This document shows, piece by piece, positions 52,329 to 61,149 of a stretch of DNA of 64,000 bases. A program made the position numbers and the translations under genes. The stretch's first letter is position 1. The number at the start of each line of letters is the position of its first letter. Location of the stretch: the NCBI GenBank assembly GCA_938027595.1, contig CALJAK010000008.1:1-64000 (forward strand), read 5' to 3'. This DNA is from an uncultured Thermoproteales archaeon. Its GTDB lineage: Archaea > Thermoproteota > Thermoprotei > Thermoproteales > Thermoproteaceae. The notes under the pieces are model-generated. The model was given only the letters and a program-made list of their open reading frames with translations, was not told where the DNA came from and made no database searches.

Positions 52329-52436
52329 ATGGAGGCTAAGGGAGCTTTGGTTACAATGTTGCTCTATGCGGCGATTTTTGCAATGTTATGGTTTGCCGTA
52401 TATGTAGTGACGTTAGGTAGAGGTTTAGTGGGATAG
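52329..52436 (+). CDS. cbaD: ba3-type oxidase subunit IIa (CbaD, 35 aa)
   Basis: ATG 52329 opens a 35-residue single-helix protein, MEAKGALVTMLLYAAIF then AMLWFAVYVVTLGRGLVG. It matches the 34-residue subunit IIa of Thermus thermophilus ba3 oxidase in length and pattern (charged start, KGAL, helix ending WxxVY...RG), from memory of that protein. It precedes the subunit II gene by 2 bp. The TATA box fits a leaderless start. It is too short for normal gene finding and easily overlooked. Confidence 0.85.
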   Translation: MEAKGALVTMLLYAAIFAMLWFAVYVVTLGRGLVG

Positions 52437-52438
52437 CC

Positions 52439-52927
52439 ATGAGTCACGGAAGTGCGATACACAAAGAAGAGAAGGTCTGGGCCGCCGTAGTGGCTGCGAT
52501 GGTTGCTGTATTTCTCGCTGCTTTGGCTTACGCGGCGTGGGTTACCGGTTTGCAAGTGCCTGGCAGCGATGTGGAGTTGGTAAACCCAAAAACTGTACTG
52601 CAAGAGCTAAAACCCGGCGTGAGAGAAGTGGCGCCTGGTAGGTATGAAGTTACTTTGGTAGGCAGAATGTTCAGCTGGATACCGGCGGAGATCACTCTAA
52701 AAGACCCAGTGGAGGTGAAGTTTAGGTTGACTTCAATTGACGTGATACACGGTTTCCAAATTGTAGGTACCAACGTAAACGTCATGGTGTTCCCAGGTTA
52801 CGTGGCTGAGATCACTTGGAGAGTGCCACAGAACTACGAGGGGAGGTATTTAATGGTCTGTAACGAATACTGTGGCATTGGTCACCAGAACATGTATGGA
52901 GCTATAAATATAGTTCGTACTAAATAA
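52439..52927 (+). CDS. cbaB: ba3-type cytochrome oxidase subunit II (CuA)
   Basis: A 162-residue subunit with a single N-terminal helix (VVAAMVAVFLAALAYAAWVT) and a cupredoxin domain. The binuclear CuA site is made by His in VIHGFQIVGTN near residue 103 and CNEYCGIGHQNMYG near 140, the ba3 form of the motif. It receives electrons from cytochrome c. The gene starts 2 bp after cbaD and ends 46 bp before the catalytic subunit. Confidence 0.95.
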   Translation: MSHGSAIHKEEKVWAAVVAAMVAVFLAALAYAAWVTGLQVPGSDVELVNPKTVLQELKPGVREVAPGRYEVTLVGRMFSWIPAEITLKDPVEVKFRLTSIDVIHGFQIVGTNVNVMVFPGYVAEITWRVPQNYEGRYLMVCNEYCGIGHQNMYGAINIVRTK

Positions 52928-52945
52928 TTTTAAAGAATAGAAAGA

Positions 52946-52953
52946 TTTATAAA
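52946..52953 (+). promoter_or_regulatory. TATA box before cbaA
   Basis: TTTATAAA centred about 25 bp before ATG 52974 suggests that the catalytic subunit also has its own leaderless promoter besides read-through from cbaB. Confidence 0.5.
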
Positions 52954-52973
52954 TTAAAATTCGTTTTTTATAC

Positions 52974-54635
52974 ATGCTTAGTCAAAAATTTCTAGTTGAA
53001 GACAAAGTGGCTAAGATTGCGCTTGCGTTCGCCGTGTTGTTGTTGTTGTTGGGCGGATTGTTTGGATTTCTACAAGTGTTGTCTAGAGCTCCCGGCATGC
53101 CGCAATTAGTGACTGCGGATTTGTACTACGCCGGATTGACGCTACACGGCGTGGCTTTGGCTGTGTTGTGGACTGCTTTCTTCATCGTAGCGCTGGCTGT
53201 GTTTGTGTTGACGAGAGAGTTGGGTCTCAACATGAACGGCCCGCTGTTGTTGGGTGGGGCTGTGTTGGCTATTTTGGGCAGTTTGATGGGAGCCGTGGCG
53301 ATACTCACTGGGCAGGCCTCGGTGTTGTACACTTTCTATCCCCCTCTAAACGCCTCGCCGTTGTTTTTCATAGGCGTAGCGATTGTAGTGATTGGCACTT
53401 GGTTAATTAGCGCAGCTATTATCGAAGTGATTTTGAGGTGGAGGAGGCAGAACCCGGGCAAAGAGATTCCGCTCGCCGCCTACGGAGTGCTCACTACCAT
53501 AATCATATGGCTCATGGCTACGCCGCCGGTGGCTTTGATAGTCCTCCTGTATTCCATACCCATGTCTCTATTCGGCGCTCCGGTTGACGTATTAGAGTGG
53601 AGGTTGTGGTTCTGGTATTTTGGACATCCGTTAGTTTACTTCTGGCTAGTGCCGACGATTACGATTTGGTACACGCTGCTGCCTAAAGTCCTCGGTACTG
53701 AAGTGTACAGCAAGACTATGGCTAAGGTGGTTTTCGTTCTCTTCATTCTCGCTTCGGTGCCGGTGGGTCTCCACCACCAATTTGTAGACCCCGGCGTGCA
53801 TCCAGTGTACAAATACCTCCACACTGTGTTGACTTATATGGTGGCAGTGCCCTCTTTCCTCACCGCTTTCAATGTAATTGCCACTTTGGAGAAAGCTGGG
53901 CGGATGCGTGGAGGCAAAGGGTTGTTCGGTTGGGTGACTGCACTGCCCTGGGGCAAAGACCCGGTGTTTACTGGAATTACTTTCGCCATAATTCTATTCG
54001 GCATCGCCGGCTTCTCTGGCGTGGTGAATGCTTCGTTTAACATCAACTACATGGTGCACAACACTTCTTGGGTCGTGGGGCACTTACACCTCACCGTGGG
54101 TGGCGGAATCACTCTCACGTTTATAGCAACTACTTTCCTATTGATGCCGTTGTTGTTCGGGAGGGATTACATAGCTAAGAAACTACTCATCGCCATACCC
54201 ACTCTGTGGTTTGTGGGTCAGTTGATCTTTTCATTTGCTTACCATCTATCAGGTATTTACGGCGTGCCGAGGCGTACTTTTCTGGGCGAAGCTCCCTACC
54301 TCCAGACGCCAGATGCGTTTACCTACGTAGCTCAATGGGCGCCGTTGATGCAAATAGGGGCAGTCGGCGGCGTGATTTTCGCCATCGCCGGCGCTTTGTT
54401 TGTATTGCTCACATTCGCTTCCATTGCGAAAGGCCCGAGAATACAACCGAGCGGGGGAGAGCTCAAGATATCGCCAGAAGTGGGACCCGCCACGTTTCTA
54501 GACAGAGTTGGACTAATTGTGCTCATCGCTCTAGTGATTATAGTAATCTCCTACTCACTGCCGGTGTTGGAGATATACGGCAGAGGACTCTCGCCAGCGC
54601 CTCCCTATTGGCCCAGCGGCGCCGCTGCGGGTTAA
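52974..54635 (+). CDS. cbaA: ba3-type haem-copper oxidase subunit I
   Basis: The catalytic subunit reduces O2 to water and pumps protons. The 553-residue protein has about 13 helices. LTLHGVALAVLW near residue 51 gives one low-spin haem ligand. WYFGHPLVYFWLVP near 220 has the CuB His and the cross-linked Tyr. GLHHQFVDPG near 266 carries the next two CuB histidines and WVVGHLHLTVGG near 365 the two haem ligands. The HPxVYFW form with Tyr and absence of the A-family glutamate place it in the B (ba3) family. Confidence 0.96.
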   Translation: MLSQKFLVEDKVAKIALAFAVLLLLLGGLFGFLQVLSRAPGMPQLVTADLYYAGLTLHGVALAVLWTAFFIVALAVFVLTRELGLNMNGPLLLGGAVLAILGSLMGAVAILTGQASVLYTFYPPLNASPLFFIGVAIVVIGTWLISAAIIEVILRWRRQNPGKEIPLAAYGVLTTIIIWLMATPPVALIVLLYSIPMSLFGAPVDVLEWRLWFWYFGHPLVYFWLVPTITIWYTLLPKVLGTEVYSKTMAKVVFVLFILASVPVGLHHQFVDPGVHPVYKYLHTVLTYMVAVPSFLTAFNVIATLEKAGRMRGGKGLFGWVTALPWGKDPVFTGITFAIILFGIAGFSGVVNASFNINYMVHNTSWVVGHLHLTVGGGITLTFIATTFLLMPLLFGRDYIAKKLLIAIPTLWFVGQLIFSFAYHLSGIYGVPRRTFLGEAPYLQTPDAFTYVAQWAPLMQIGAVGGVIFAIAGALFVLLTFASIAKGPRIQPSGGELKISPEVGPATFLDRVGLIVLIALVIIVISYSLPVLEIYGRGLSPAPPYWPSGAAAG

Positions 54636-54644
54636 AAAACCTCA

Positions 54645-55265
54645 ATGCGTTTTTTCCCCCTCCTCCTTTTTCTAGTTGTGGCGATCCCCCTCATAGTGGC
54701 TCTCGTCATGCAGTTTGGGAACACCACGGCGGAGGAACACTCCGGCATTTTCGAGAGAATAGTGCCAGTCTGCTACCCCCCGGGGCGGGAGCCGCCGGCG
54801 TATGACTTCCGGCTTGTGAATCAATACGGCAGGTGGGTGCAGCTCTCTGACTTGTGGAACGAGACTGTTTTGATGACTTTTACATATACATACTGCCCCG
54901 ACGTGTGTCCCATGATGCATTACGTACTCAACAAATCTCTACCTCAGATAAAGCCCCACATCAAGTGGATACTCGACATATCTCTCGACCCGGAGAGAGA
55001 CACGGTGGAGAGGATTTTTCACTATTCACGCGGCAATGGGTACAACTGGACGTTTCTCACTGGCTCGGCGTCTGAGTTGGAGGCAGTGTGGCAGAGTTAC
55101 CGAGTAACTCGCTACGTCACGACACTCAATGGAAAGTTTTATATAGCTCACGACATGGTTTGGATAGTGGTGAGAGACGGCGTAATTCTCGGAGTTGTGA
55201 GAGGGCTCCCCGCCCCTGAGACGTTGGCGCATTACATAACGAAAATTGTCGAGAGACGATGTTAG
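54645..55265 (+). CDS. sco: Sco1/SenC copper chaperone
   Basis: A 206-residue anchored thioredoxin-fold protein (helix FFPLLLFLVVAIPLIVALVM) that helps build the CuA centre. The copper/thiol motif is YTYCPDVCPMMHY near residue 80, and the conserved metal-binding His lies in IAHDMVWIV near residue 166. It follows cbaA by 9 bp. Together with PCuAC (41.6 kb) and the NosL-like proteins it supplies the copper pathway for the oxidase. Confidence 0.92.
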   Translation: MRFFPLLLFLVVAIPLIVALVMQFGNTTAEEHSGIFERIVPVCYPPGREPPAYDFRLVNQYGRWVQLSDLWNETVLMTFTYTYCPDVCPMMHYVLNKSLPQIKPHIKWILDISLDPERDTVERIFHYSRGNGYNWTFLTGSASELEAVWQSYRVTRYVTTLNGKFYIAHDMVWIVVRDGVILGVVRGLPAPETLAHYITKIVERRC

Positions 55266-55624
55266 AGTCCATAATCTCCGCCATAGCCCGCTGTCCAGGT
55301 CCCTACTTCCGTCAGTTGTCGAAAGAACTCTCCATGCCCATTGGGACGTTAGATTACTACATCACCCGCCTCCTCCGCGAGAGAGCTGTATACAAACTGG
55401 GCTCTAGACCACGTTATTTCCTCGGAAACACACCTCTTGAAGAAGCCATAGCCATATACATACTCAGGGAGGGGGCCAGAGGCGTTGCGGAATTTCCAGA
55501 AGTCAAATGCGGCAAGTCTCTATGCCCCACAATAAAGTCAAACATGGCCACGGCGTTAGACAAATACCCATGCTTGAGGAGAGACGTCGTGGAAAACTAC
55601 ATAATCCTCATGTCTCTAATATAA
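55259..55624 (+). CDS. Winged-helix regulator with C-terminal cysteines
   Basis: A 121-residue protein beginning with a winged-helix: ESIISAIARCPGPYFRQLSK, ELSMPIGTLDYYITRLLRERAV, then the wing VYKLGSRPRYFLG. The C-terminal half holds VKCGKSLCPT and KYPCLRRD. With Cys12 these cysteines could sense redox state or bind metal. It overlaps sco by 7 bp, so it is made with the oxidase operon and may regulate it. Relation to a specific MarR/ArsR subgroup is not decided. Confidence 0.75.
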   Translation: MLESIISAIARCPGPYFRQLSKELSMPIGTLDYYITRLLRERAVYKLGSRPRYFLGNTPLEEAIAIYILREGARGVAEFPEVKCGKSLCPTIKSNMATALDKYPCLRRDVVENYIILMSLI

Positions 55625-55773
55625 AACTACACCCACTAGAACGCTTTCGGTATATATTTCCCAATTGTTATTCCAAAAATCTTATAAACTGCTAGTAGAA
55701 TTGGGGGGAGGAAATTCAAAGGGAGAGGTTAACGTAGTTAACTTATACATATGTATCTCCACAATGTTTTACC

Positions 55774-56199
55774 ATGACGGTTAACTATTTTCTCTTCGGC
55801 GTGTTAATTCGCCAATTGATATCTATCGCAACCCTCTCTGTATTTCTCATATTTTCGCTCACTGCTCTGGGCTATTCAATAGCCACTACCAGACAAAACT
55901 TCCGCTCTAGGCGTTGGGTTTTTCCTATGGCTCTATGAATCCACACAATACTCGCCATAGTTATCTCCATGGGTACGTCGGCCGACGCCAGTTTCGCAAT
56001 ATATGTTCTAAACCCAGTGGAGTCTGCTAGATTTCTCAGTCTATACATAGTCGACCCCACGCTTTCTTTTATGAACCCAACTACAGCAATGGATTTAACT
56101 CTCTCGCTGGGTGGTTTAATTCTCTACGTGCCAATTGTAGTGTTGACTACGCCAATTGCAGTTTTATTGTTGATCCTGAGGTTCTTGAATTGTGCGTAA
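55774..56199 (+). pseudogene. Membrane protein gene interrupted by an in-frame TGA
   Basis: ATG 55774 opens a membrane protein (MTVNYFLFGVLIRQLISIAT) that meets TGA at 55936-55938 after 54 codons. The same frame continues for 87 codons with two more hydrophobic segments (LTLSLGGLILYVPIVVLTTP) to TAA 56199. Without the stop it would be 141 residues with three to four helices. A C-to-T change at a CGA codon would explain the stop. No family is recognised. Being next to nar remnants suggests it is part of a decaying respiratory gene set. The 150 bp before it (55625-55773) hold no gene. Confidence 0.6.
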
Positions 56200-56245
56200 C
56201 GCTTTAGTTAAGTATCTATAGGGACTTCCGCATCTCTCGAGACAT

Positions 56246-56813
56246 TTTTCAAATTTTTCAAACCATGGGGCTATAAAACGGCGGTGGAACTCCCGCCGTA
56301 TCCTCCCGTCGACGGCGGAACGAGACGGCGTTTCGAGAGATTGGATTTCTGCAGTTGTCAGATTGCCTGTCTATAAATTTGTGAAGAAATGGCGCATCGC
56401 CTTCCCGCTACATCCAGAATATAGAACTCTACCCATGGTGTTTTACATACCGCCGTTGAGCCCCGTGGTGACTACGTTAGAGAAGTACTACGGCGGCGTC
56501 ACTGAAGACGTTTTGCCAAGAGTGAGTCAGGATACCCATACGATATTTAGCCAACATGTTCACGGCTGGCGACACCGCCGCGGTTGAAAACGCTTTGAAG
56601 AAACTCATTGCGGTGAGGCTCTACCAGCGGTCTAGGAATGTAGTCGGCGTAGAGGGGAAAACTGCGTTGGAAGAAGTGGGGCTCGCTGAGGGAGACGCCG
56701 AGGAAATGTACAGACTTCTCGCCATAGCTAAGTTAGAGGATAGATACGTCGTGTCTACAACACGCCGCATGGAACGACCGTATGTAAAGAGAGGCGTGGC
56801 GGGGTACCCATAA
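56246..56813 (+). pseudogene. narH: Remnant of nitrate reductase beta subunit (NarH), 3' part
   Basis: Fragments in shifting frames read like the C-terminal quarter of NarH, the iron-sulfur subunit: AFPLHPEYRTLPMVFYIPPL and SPVVTTLEKYYGG in one frame, then RIPIRYLANMFTAGDTAAVE followed by NALKKLIAVRLY in the next. A frame change (one extra or two missing bases) lies near 56520-56530. The four cysteine clusters of NarH are absent, so the 5' three quarters are deleted. An additional short piece in a third frame (KPWGYKTAVELPPYPPVDGG) precedes it. No narG remains in the window. The frame ends at TAA 56811-56813. Confidence 0.75.
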
Positions 56814-57707
56814 CGCGGTTAACTATCCCCGGGTTAACGCTAGCGATTGCCATTGCGCTAACTGTGTTGGGCGTCGTCACTGCGCAAATCCCCACTGCTG
56901 TAGTGAAATACATAGAGGGGAATTTGCCCACGGACCCCACGTCTCCGCCTAACTGCAGTAGACGTAGCTCTGACGAGTCAGAGTTTGGTGTATCTACTAC
57001 CCGCCGTTGTAGAAACTCGAACGTTGTCTGTGTCTGCAGTACACAACTACACACACATTGCGTTTAAACTATCGTGGAGCGATCCGACGCAAGACGTAGA
57101 AACGCCGGGCGGTCTCGACACGTTCCCCGACGCAGTGGCGATACAGTTCCCGGTATCGATGGCGCAATTGCCGTACATCTGTATGGGCACTGTGGACAAC
57201 CCCGTCAACGTAATCTATTGGAAAGCCGGCAGCGGCGTGGAGAACTTAGTGGCTGGAGCTGGCTACGGGTTGTCTCCCCAACAGAGAGAAGCCCTGGGCT
57301 TACAAGCTACGCCAACTGCGACTTTGGAGCGTCTGCCCCCCGAGGCGCAGGTAGTGATTGCGTATAGCGCATACAAAGGCGGAAAGTGGGAAGTAATTAT
57401 CGTGAGGCCCCTTGGGTCCACACACCCGTTAATGTCGTCGCTGGCGAGAGGCTTCAGCGCTGCGTTTGCCGTATGGGACGGCTCTAAGGGAGAGCGAGGA
57501 GGTTTGAAATCCACAAGCAGTTGGACACAATTCCAGTTAGAAATTCCGAGAGCTCCCCCGACGACCCCGCCCACTACGCCGCCGCCGACAGTCGAGACTG
57601 TTACGAGGATTGTGGAAACTACGCCGACGTGGGCGTGGGTTATCATTGGAGTACTTATCGCAATTATTGCGCTATTGGCTGGGTTGGCGGCTAGAGGGCG
57701 GCGTTGA
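56810..57707 (+). pseudogene. Remnant of a haem-b (EbdH/NarC-like) membrane-bound nitrate reductase subunit
   Basis: The 3' frame (56985-57707) reads as an ethylbenzene-dehydrogenase-like haem-b subunit: YTHIAFKLSWSDPTQDVETP, DAVAIQFPV, then a Thr/Pro-rich spacer and a C-terminal anchor helix. Upstream in another frame lies a signal peptide (LTLAIAIALTVLGVVTAQIP) and TDPTSPP, the usual first strand. The two frames meet near 56950. The codon at the expected start (56810) is ATA where ATGA overlap with NarH would be expected. Start loss plus frame break show decay. The subunit would have passed electrons to NarH. Confidence 0.7.
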
Positions 57708-57712
57708 AATTA

Positions 57713-58384
57713 ATGTTTTTTCTCCTCCTTCTCTTCCTGGAGTTTTTATTCAACCGCACGCTTAACCGATTTTGGATTTTTGTACCTCACAACCCAGCGA
57801 CTTACGTCACGTTTTTGACAATTCAGTGGGTTGGGGTAATACCCATGTTGGCCATATACATCGCTTCTTTTCTAATTGTCGGCAGTTGGGGTAGGCGGTA
57901 TCTACCTCTGGGCGTGGCCATGGCTATTTTGACATCGTTAGATTTAACTTGGTACTACTTGGGGTGGAGAGTCAGACTGCTTTTCGCACTACCGCTTATC
58001 TCTAGCGTTGTTTTTAGAGATGCCTTAGTTTTCTCCGTGTATTATCTAATTGTGGGATTCGCCGATGTGTATCTCGGCGGCGTTGGCAAAATGTCGCCAT
58101 ATTTTGAATTAGCTTGGGCTTTGTTGCCTCTGGCGGGTGGTTGGAGGTTTAACAAATGGGCTGTGGCAACCGCCGTTGTGGTTTTTGCAATTGTGTCAGT
58201 TCCCCACATGGGGCTCGTGGTTAATCTCAGTCTGGGGCTTAAGTGGATATATTTACTCCCATTGGCGGTCTACTTGGCGTTGTCTTCGAAAAGCAAATAC
58301 CCCCCTCTTCGCTCTTTTGGTAGAGCCGCAGTTGTCTATACATTATTTAGCTCTCGCAGTGGCGGCTGGGCGGCAGATTTCTAA
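57713..58384 (+). CDS. Polytopic membrane protein downstream of nar remnants
   Basis: A 223-residue protein with about seven helices and few charged residues (IQWVGVIPMLAIYIASFLIV, LLFALPLISSVVFRDAL). It has no family I recognise. It immediately follows the haem-b remnant and may have served the lost nitrate reductase as a membrane or quinol-contact protein. It is intact, so it could still be used. ATG 57713 is chosen; a TTG at 57704 overlapping the previous stop is possible. Confidence 0.55.
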   Translation: MFFLLLLFLEFLFNRTLNRFWIFVPHNPATYVTFLTIQWVGVIPMLAIYIASFLIVGSWGRRYLPLGVAMAILTSLDLTWYYLGWRVRLLFALPLISSVVFRDALVFSVYYLIVGFADVYLGGVGKMSPYFELAWALLPLAGGWRFNKWAVATAVVVFAIVSVPHMGLVVNLSLGLKWIYLLPLAVYLALSSKSKYPPLRSFGRAAVVYTLFSSRSGGWAADF

Positions 58385-58408
58385 ATATATATAACAATCG
58401 GTAAATCT

Positions 58409-59773
58409 ATGGAAGATTTACTCAATAAAGCTATAGATTACGGCTTGCGTCTCGGCGCTCAGTACGTAGAAGCCCGTTGGCAAATTGACGCGGGGCGGGT
58501 TGTCGGCTTGCGGAATGGGCAGTTTGAGTTTTCCCATGGCTATAAGTGGGGCGGCGTGGCTGTGCGAGTTATCGCCGGGGGTGGGTTGGGTTTCTCTGCG
58601 ACTTCTAAGTTAGAGAACGTGATGGAGACTGTGGAGAGGGCGTATAAACTAGCCGCCGCTGGGGGTCGTTTTAGGAAACGCCCCGTGGCGCTCGACGGTG
58701 GGAAACCAGCGAAGTTGAAATACACAATTCCCGATTTCGTGGTGGAGCCTCTAGAGTTGTTGAGAGAGTTGGATTCCCACGTGGATGGGGGTGTGACTAT
58801 GAGGCGGTTTGTGTCTTCTGTGTGGACTACGGAGAAGTTTATAATCACTAGCGACGGGGGGTATGTCTATAGCAAAATTCCGCGGGTTTACGTCTTTGCC
58901 TTGTTTATTAAACATGCCCCCGGCGGTAGTCTACAGAGAGATCTCTTCGCCGGCGGCGTTTCTCTGGAGGCTTTGAGAAACTTCGAGAAGACTGTAGAAG
59001 AGGAATCGAAAAAACTCTCCGTTCTACTGGAGAGAGCTAAGCCCATTGCGCCCGGCAGATACGACGTGGTGTTTTCGCCGGAGATGACTGGCATTTTAGT
59101 ACATGAATCCGTGGGGCACCCCCTCGAGCTTGACAGAATCATGGGTAGGGAGGGGGCCGAAGCTGGGGAGTCTTACATAAAGCCGGGCGATCTCTACGTG
59201 AAGATAGGTAGCGATCTTGTGAACATAGTGGACGACCCCACTGTGTTTGACACTTACGGCTTTTATTTAGTAGATGACGAAGCCGTGGCGGCGCGTCCGA
59301 AACAATTGATCAAGGGGGGGTGGGTTGTGGAACACATTATGAATAGACAATACGCAGCGTTGATAAACAAACGCAGCAACGGCGGCGCTAGAGCTTCTGC
59401 ATTCGACAGAGAACCCATCCCAAGGATGTCTAACACGTTCTTGACGCCCGGCGATTGGGACCCGGAGGAAATCGTTAGAGACACAAAGAGGGGCGTGTAC
59501 ATAGCTTCCTACACCGAGTGGAACATAGACGACGTGAGGTACTCAGGTCGATACGGCATATTTGAAGGTTATTTGATCGAAAACGGCGAATTGAAGCAGC
59601 CCATTAGGGGTTTTCTAGAAGTAGACACGCCGGAGTTGTGGAGTAACGTAGACGCCGTGGGCAAAGATTTCAAACTATACGTCGGCACGTGCGGCAAGGG
59701 GAACCCAATGCAGGGCGTGCCTGTAACTATGGGCGGCCCCACGTTTAGGAGCAAATCGCTGAGATTAACATGA
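58409..59773 (+). CDS. tldD: TldD metalloprotease
   Basis: A 454-residue subunit of the TldD/TldE zinc peptidase that digests small or modified peptides. The active-site HExxxH motif is HESVGHPLELD near residue 232, followed by GREGAEAGESYI. The C-terminal region has NTFLTPGDWDPEEI and ARGS-type loop YEGYLIENGE. It overlaps tldE by 4 bp (ATGA). An AT-rich TATA-like stretch (58386-58393) lies about 19 bp upstream of ATG 58409. Unrelated in function to the respiratory genes before it. Confidence 0.93.
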   Translation: MEDLLNKAIDYGLRLGAQYVEARWQIDAGRVVGLRNGQFEFSHGYKWGGVAVRVIAGGGLGFSATSKLENVMETVERAYKLAAAGGRFRKRPVALDGGKPAKLKYTIPDFVVEPLELLRELDSHVDGGVTMRRFVSSVWTTEKFIITSDGGYVYSKIPRVYVFALFIKHAPGGSLQRDLFAGGVSLEALRNFEKTVEEESKKLSVLLERAKPIAPGRYDVVFSPEMTGILVHESVGHPLELDRIMGREGAEAGESYIKPGDLYVKIGSDLVNIVDDPTVFDTYGFYLVDDEAVAARPKQLIKGGWVVEHIMNRQYAALINKRSNGGARASAFDREPIPRMSNTFLTPGDWDPEEIVRDTKRGVYIASYTEWNIDDVRYSGRYGIFEGYLIENGELKQPIRGFLEVDTPELWSNVDAVGKDFKLYVGTCGKGNPMQGVPVTMGGPTFRSKSLRLT

Positions 59774-61029
59774 AGTTGTCTAAAGTAGACGAGGCGGCGG
59801 TTGTGAACGTAAAACGAATTAACTACATGTTGAGATTCGCCAACGACGAAGTCACAGTGTTTAAGAATTGGGTAGAGGAAAACGCCCACATATACCTAAC
59901 GCGGGGTAAGAGGACTGCCGCGGTGACTACGTCCGGGGGGTTAGATTTAGAAATGGTAGAGCGGGAGATAGAGAAGCTTTCAGAACTTCCAGAAGACCCA
60001 CTCTACGTGCCCGTTGGGGGCCCGCCGTTGTTTAACTACATGGAGGAAGAGAAGAATTTCGAGAAGCTTGTGGATATTGTGAAAACAGCTATCGACGCCG
60101 CGGGGGCGAGAAGTGCAGGCGTAGCGCGGTTGGTTTACCAAGTGGTGAATTACGAAGACACAACTGGCAGAAGTGGACACTACGCCGTGAATAAAATGTA
60201 CATGACTATGAGGTCGTTCGCCGGGGATTTGGCAGTTACATCCGCCATGGCTGGTAGAGATTTCGTAAATTCTAAACGCATTGGCGAAGTCAATTCGCAA
60301 TTGTTGAATTTAGCCAGGGGGCTGCCGAAAAAGCGCGTGGAGCCGCGTAGAGCTACCGTAGTGTTATCTCCGCTTGTCGCCGGGCATTTAATGGGCGAGG
60401 TGGTTTCCCATTGGACAAACGCCATGGAGGTGATCTCGGGCAGTTCTCGCTACGCTGTGGAAGATCTAGGGAAAGAAGTGGCGTCTCCCCAGTTGTCTAT
60501 AGTGGAGAAAACTTACGACCCAGCTTCATACGGCTATGTGCCTTTCGATTTCGAAGGCGTAACCCCAAGGCGCGTGGAGATATTCCAGAGGGGGGTATTG
60601 AGAGAATTCATACACAACCGCCGCACTGCGGCAAAATTCGGCGTGGAGTCCACTGGCCACGCGATAGACGGCTGGGTCAGACCAGCGCCGAGCCACGTAG
60701 AGATAGCCCCGGGAGACGCTCCCCACGACGTGGAGGCAGTCATGAGCGAAGCCAAATCCGGCTACTACATACACAACAATTGGTACACTAGATACCAAAA
60801 CATCAAAACCGGCCAGTTCTCCACAGTGGGCAGAGACTTGGCTTTCGAAATCGTCGACGGAAAACCGGCGGCAGTGGTGAAATTCATTAGAATCGCCGAC
60901 ACGCTTGAAAATCTGTTGAGACACATATCGGCGTTGTCTAAAGCCGTGGAACAAGTGTATTGGTGGGACATGCCGACGCCGGCCACCGCCCCCTACGTAG
61001 TGATAGAGTCGGTGGGGATAACTACATAA
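59770..61029 (+). CDS. pmbA: TldE (PmbA) peptidase subunit
   Basis: The 419-residue partner of TldD, homologous to it but without the zinc HExxxH motif; the corresponding position reads VAGHLMGEVVSHW near residue 206. TldD and TldE form a heterodimer whose catalytic zinc is on TldD. The gene follows tldD with ATGA overlap. It ends 31 bp before the tRNA-Phe gene. Confidence 0.9.
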   Translation: MKLSKVDEAAVVNVKRINYMLRFANDEVTVFKNWVEENAHIYLTRGKRTAAVTTSGGLDLEMVEREIEKLSELPEDPLYVPVGGPPLFNYMEEEKNFEKLVDIVKTAIDAAGARSAGVARLVYQVVNYEDTTGRSGHYAVNKMYMTMRSFAGDLAVTSAMAGRDFVNSKRIGEVNSQLLNLARGLPKKRVEPRRATVVLSPLVAGHLMGEVVSHWTNAMEVISGSSRYAVEDLGKEVASPQLSIVEKTYDPASYGYVPFDFEGVTPRRVEIFQRGVLREFIHNRRTAAKFGVESTGHAIDGWVRPAPSHVEIAPGDAPHDVEAVMSEAKSGYYIHNNWYTRYQNIKTGQFSTVGRDLAFEIVDGKPAAVVKFIRIADTLENLLRHISALSKAVEQVYWWDMPTPATAPYVVIESVGITT

Positions 61030-61031
61030 AA

Positions 61032-61039
61032 CTTTAAAA
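61032..61039 (+). promoter_or_regulatory. TATA box of tRNA-Phe
   Basis: CTTTAAAA centred about 25 bp before the first base of the tRNA (61061). Confidence 0.55.
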
Positions 61040-61060
61040 ACATACAAACAAATCAATTCA

Positions 61061-61149
61061 GCGGCCGTAGCTCAGCGGGAGCGTGGCGCAACCCCGAAAG
61101 CGCCCGGCTGAAGACCGGGCGGTCCCGGGTTCAAGTCCCGGCGGCCGCA
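61061..61149 (+). tRNA. tRNA-Phe (GAA) with a 17-nt intron in the D arm
   Basis: The gene folds to a 72-nt tRNA after removal of 61082-61098. The acceptor stem is GCGGCCG/CGGCCGC, the anticodon stem CCCGG-CTGAAGA-CCGGG with anticodon GAA, and the T arm CCGGG-TTCAAGT-CCCGG. The terminal A ends at 61149; CCA is not encoded. Without the excision the D arm cannot close; with it, GCTC-AGCGGGA-GAGC forms. The splice sites fit a bulge-helix-bulge: central helix CGGG (61076-61079) with CCCG (61093-61096), cuts AG^C and AA^A. The intron is near position 22/23. Wybutosine enzyme Taw3 (33.7 kb) modifies this tRNA. Confidence 0.92.

Noticed and set aside
55936-55938. In-frame TGA read as selenocysteine
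   Set aside because: No selenocysteine-insertion hairpin or selenoprotein context is visible and Thermoproteales are not known to make selenoproteins; decay is simpler.
61083-61149. Start of an MFS reading frame (GTG 61083) inside the tRNA-Phe gene
   Set aside because: The bases are fully explained by the tRNA fold, and the first ~22 codons have no transporter-like residues.
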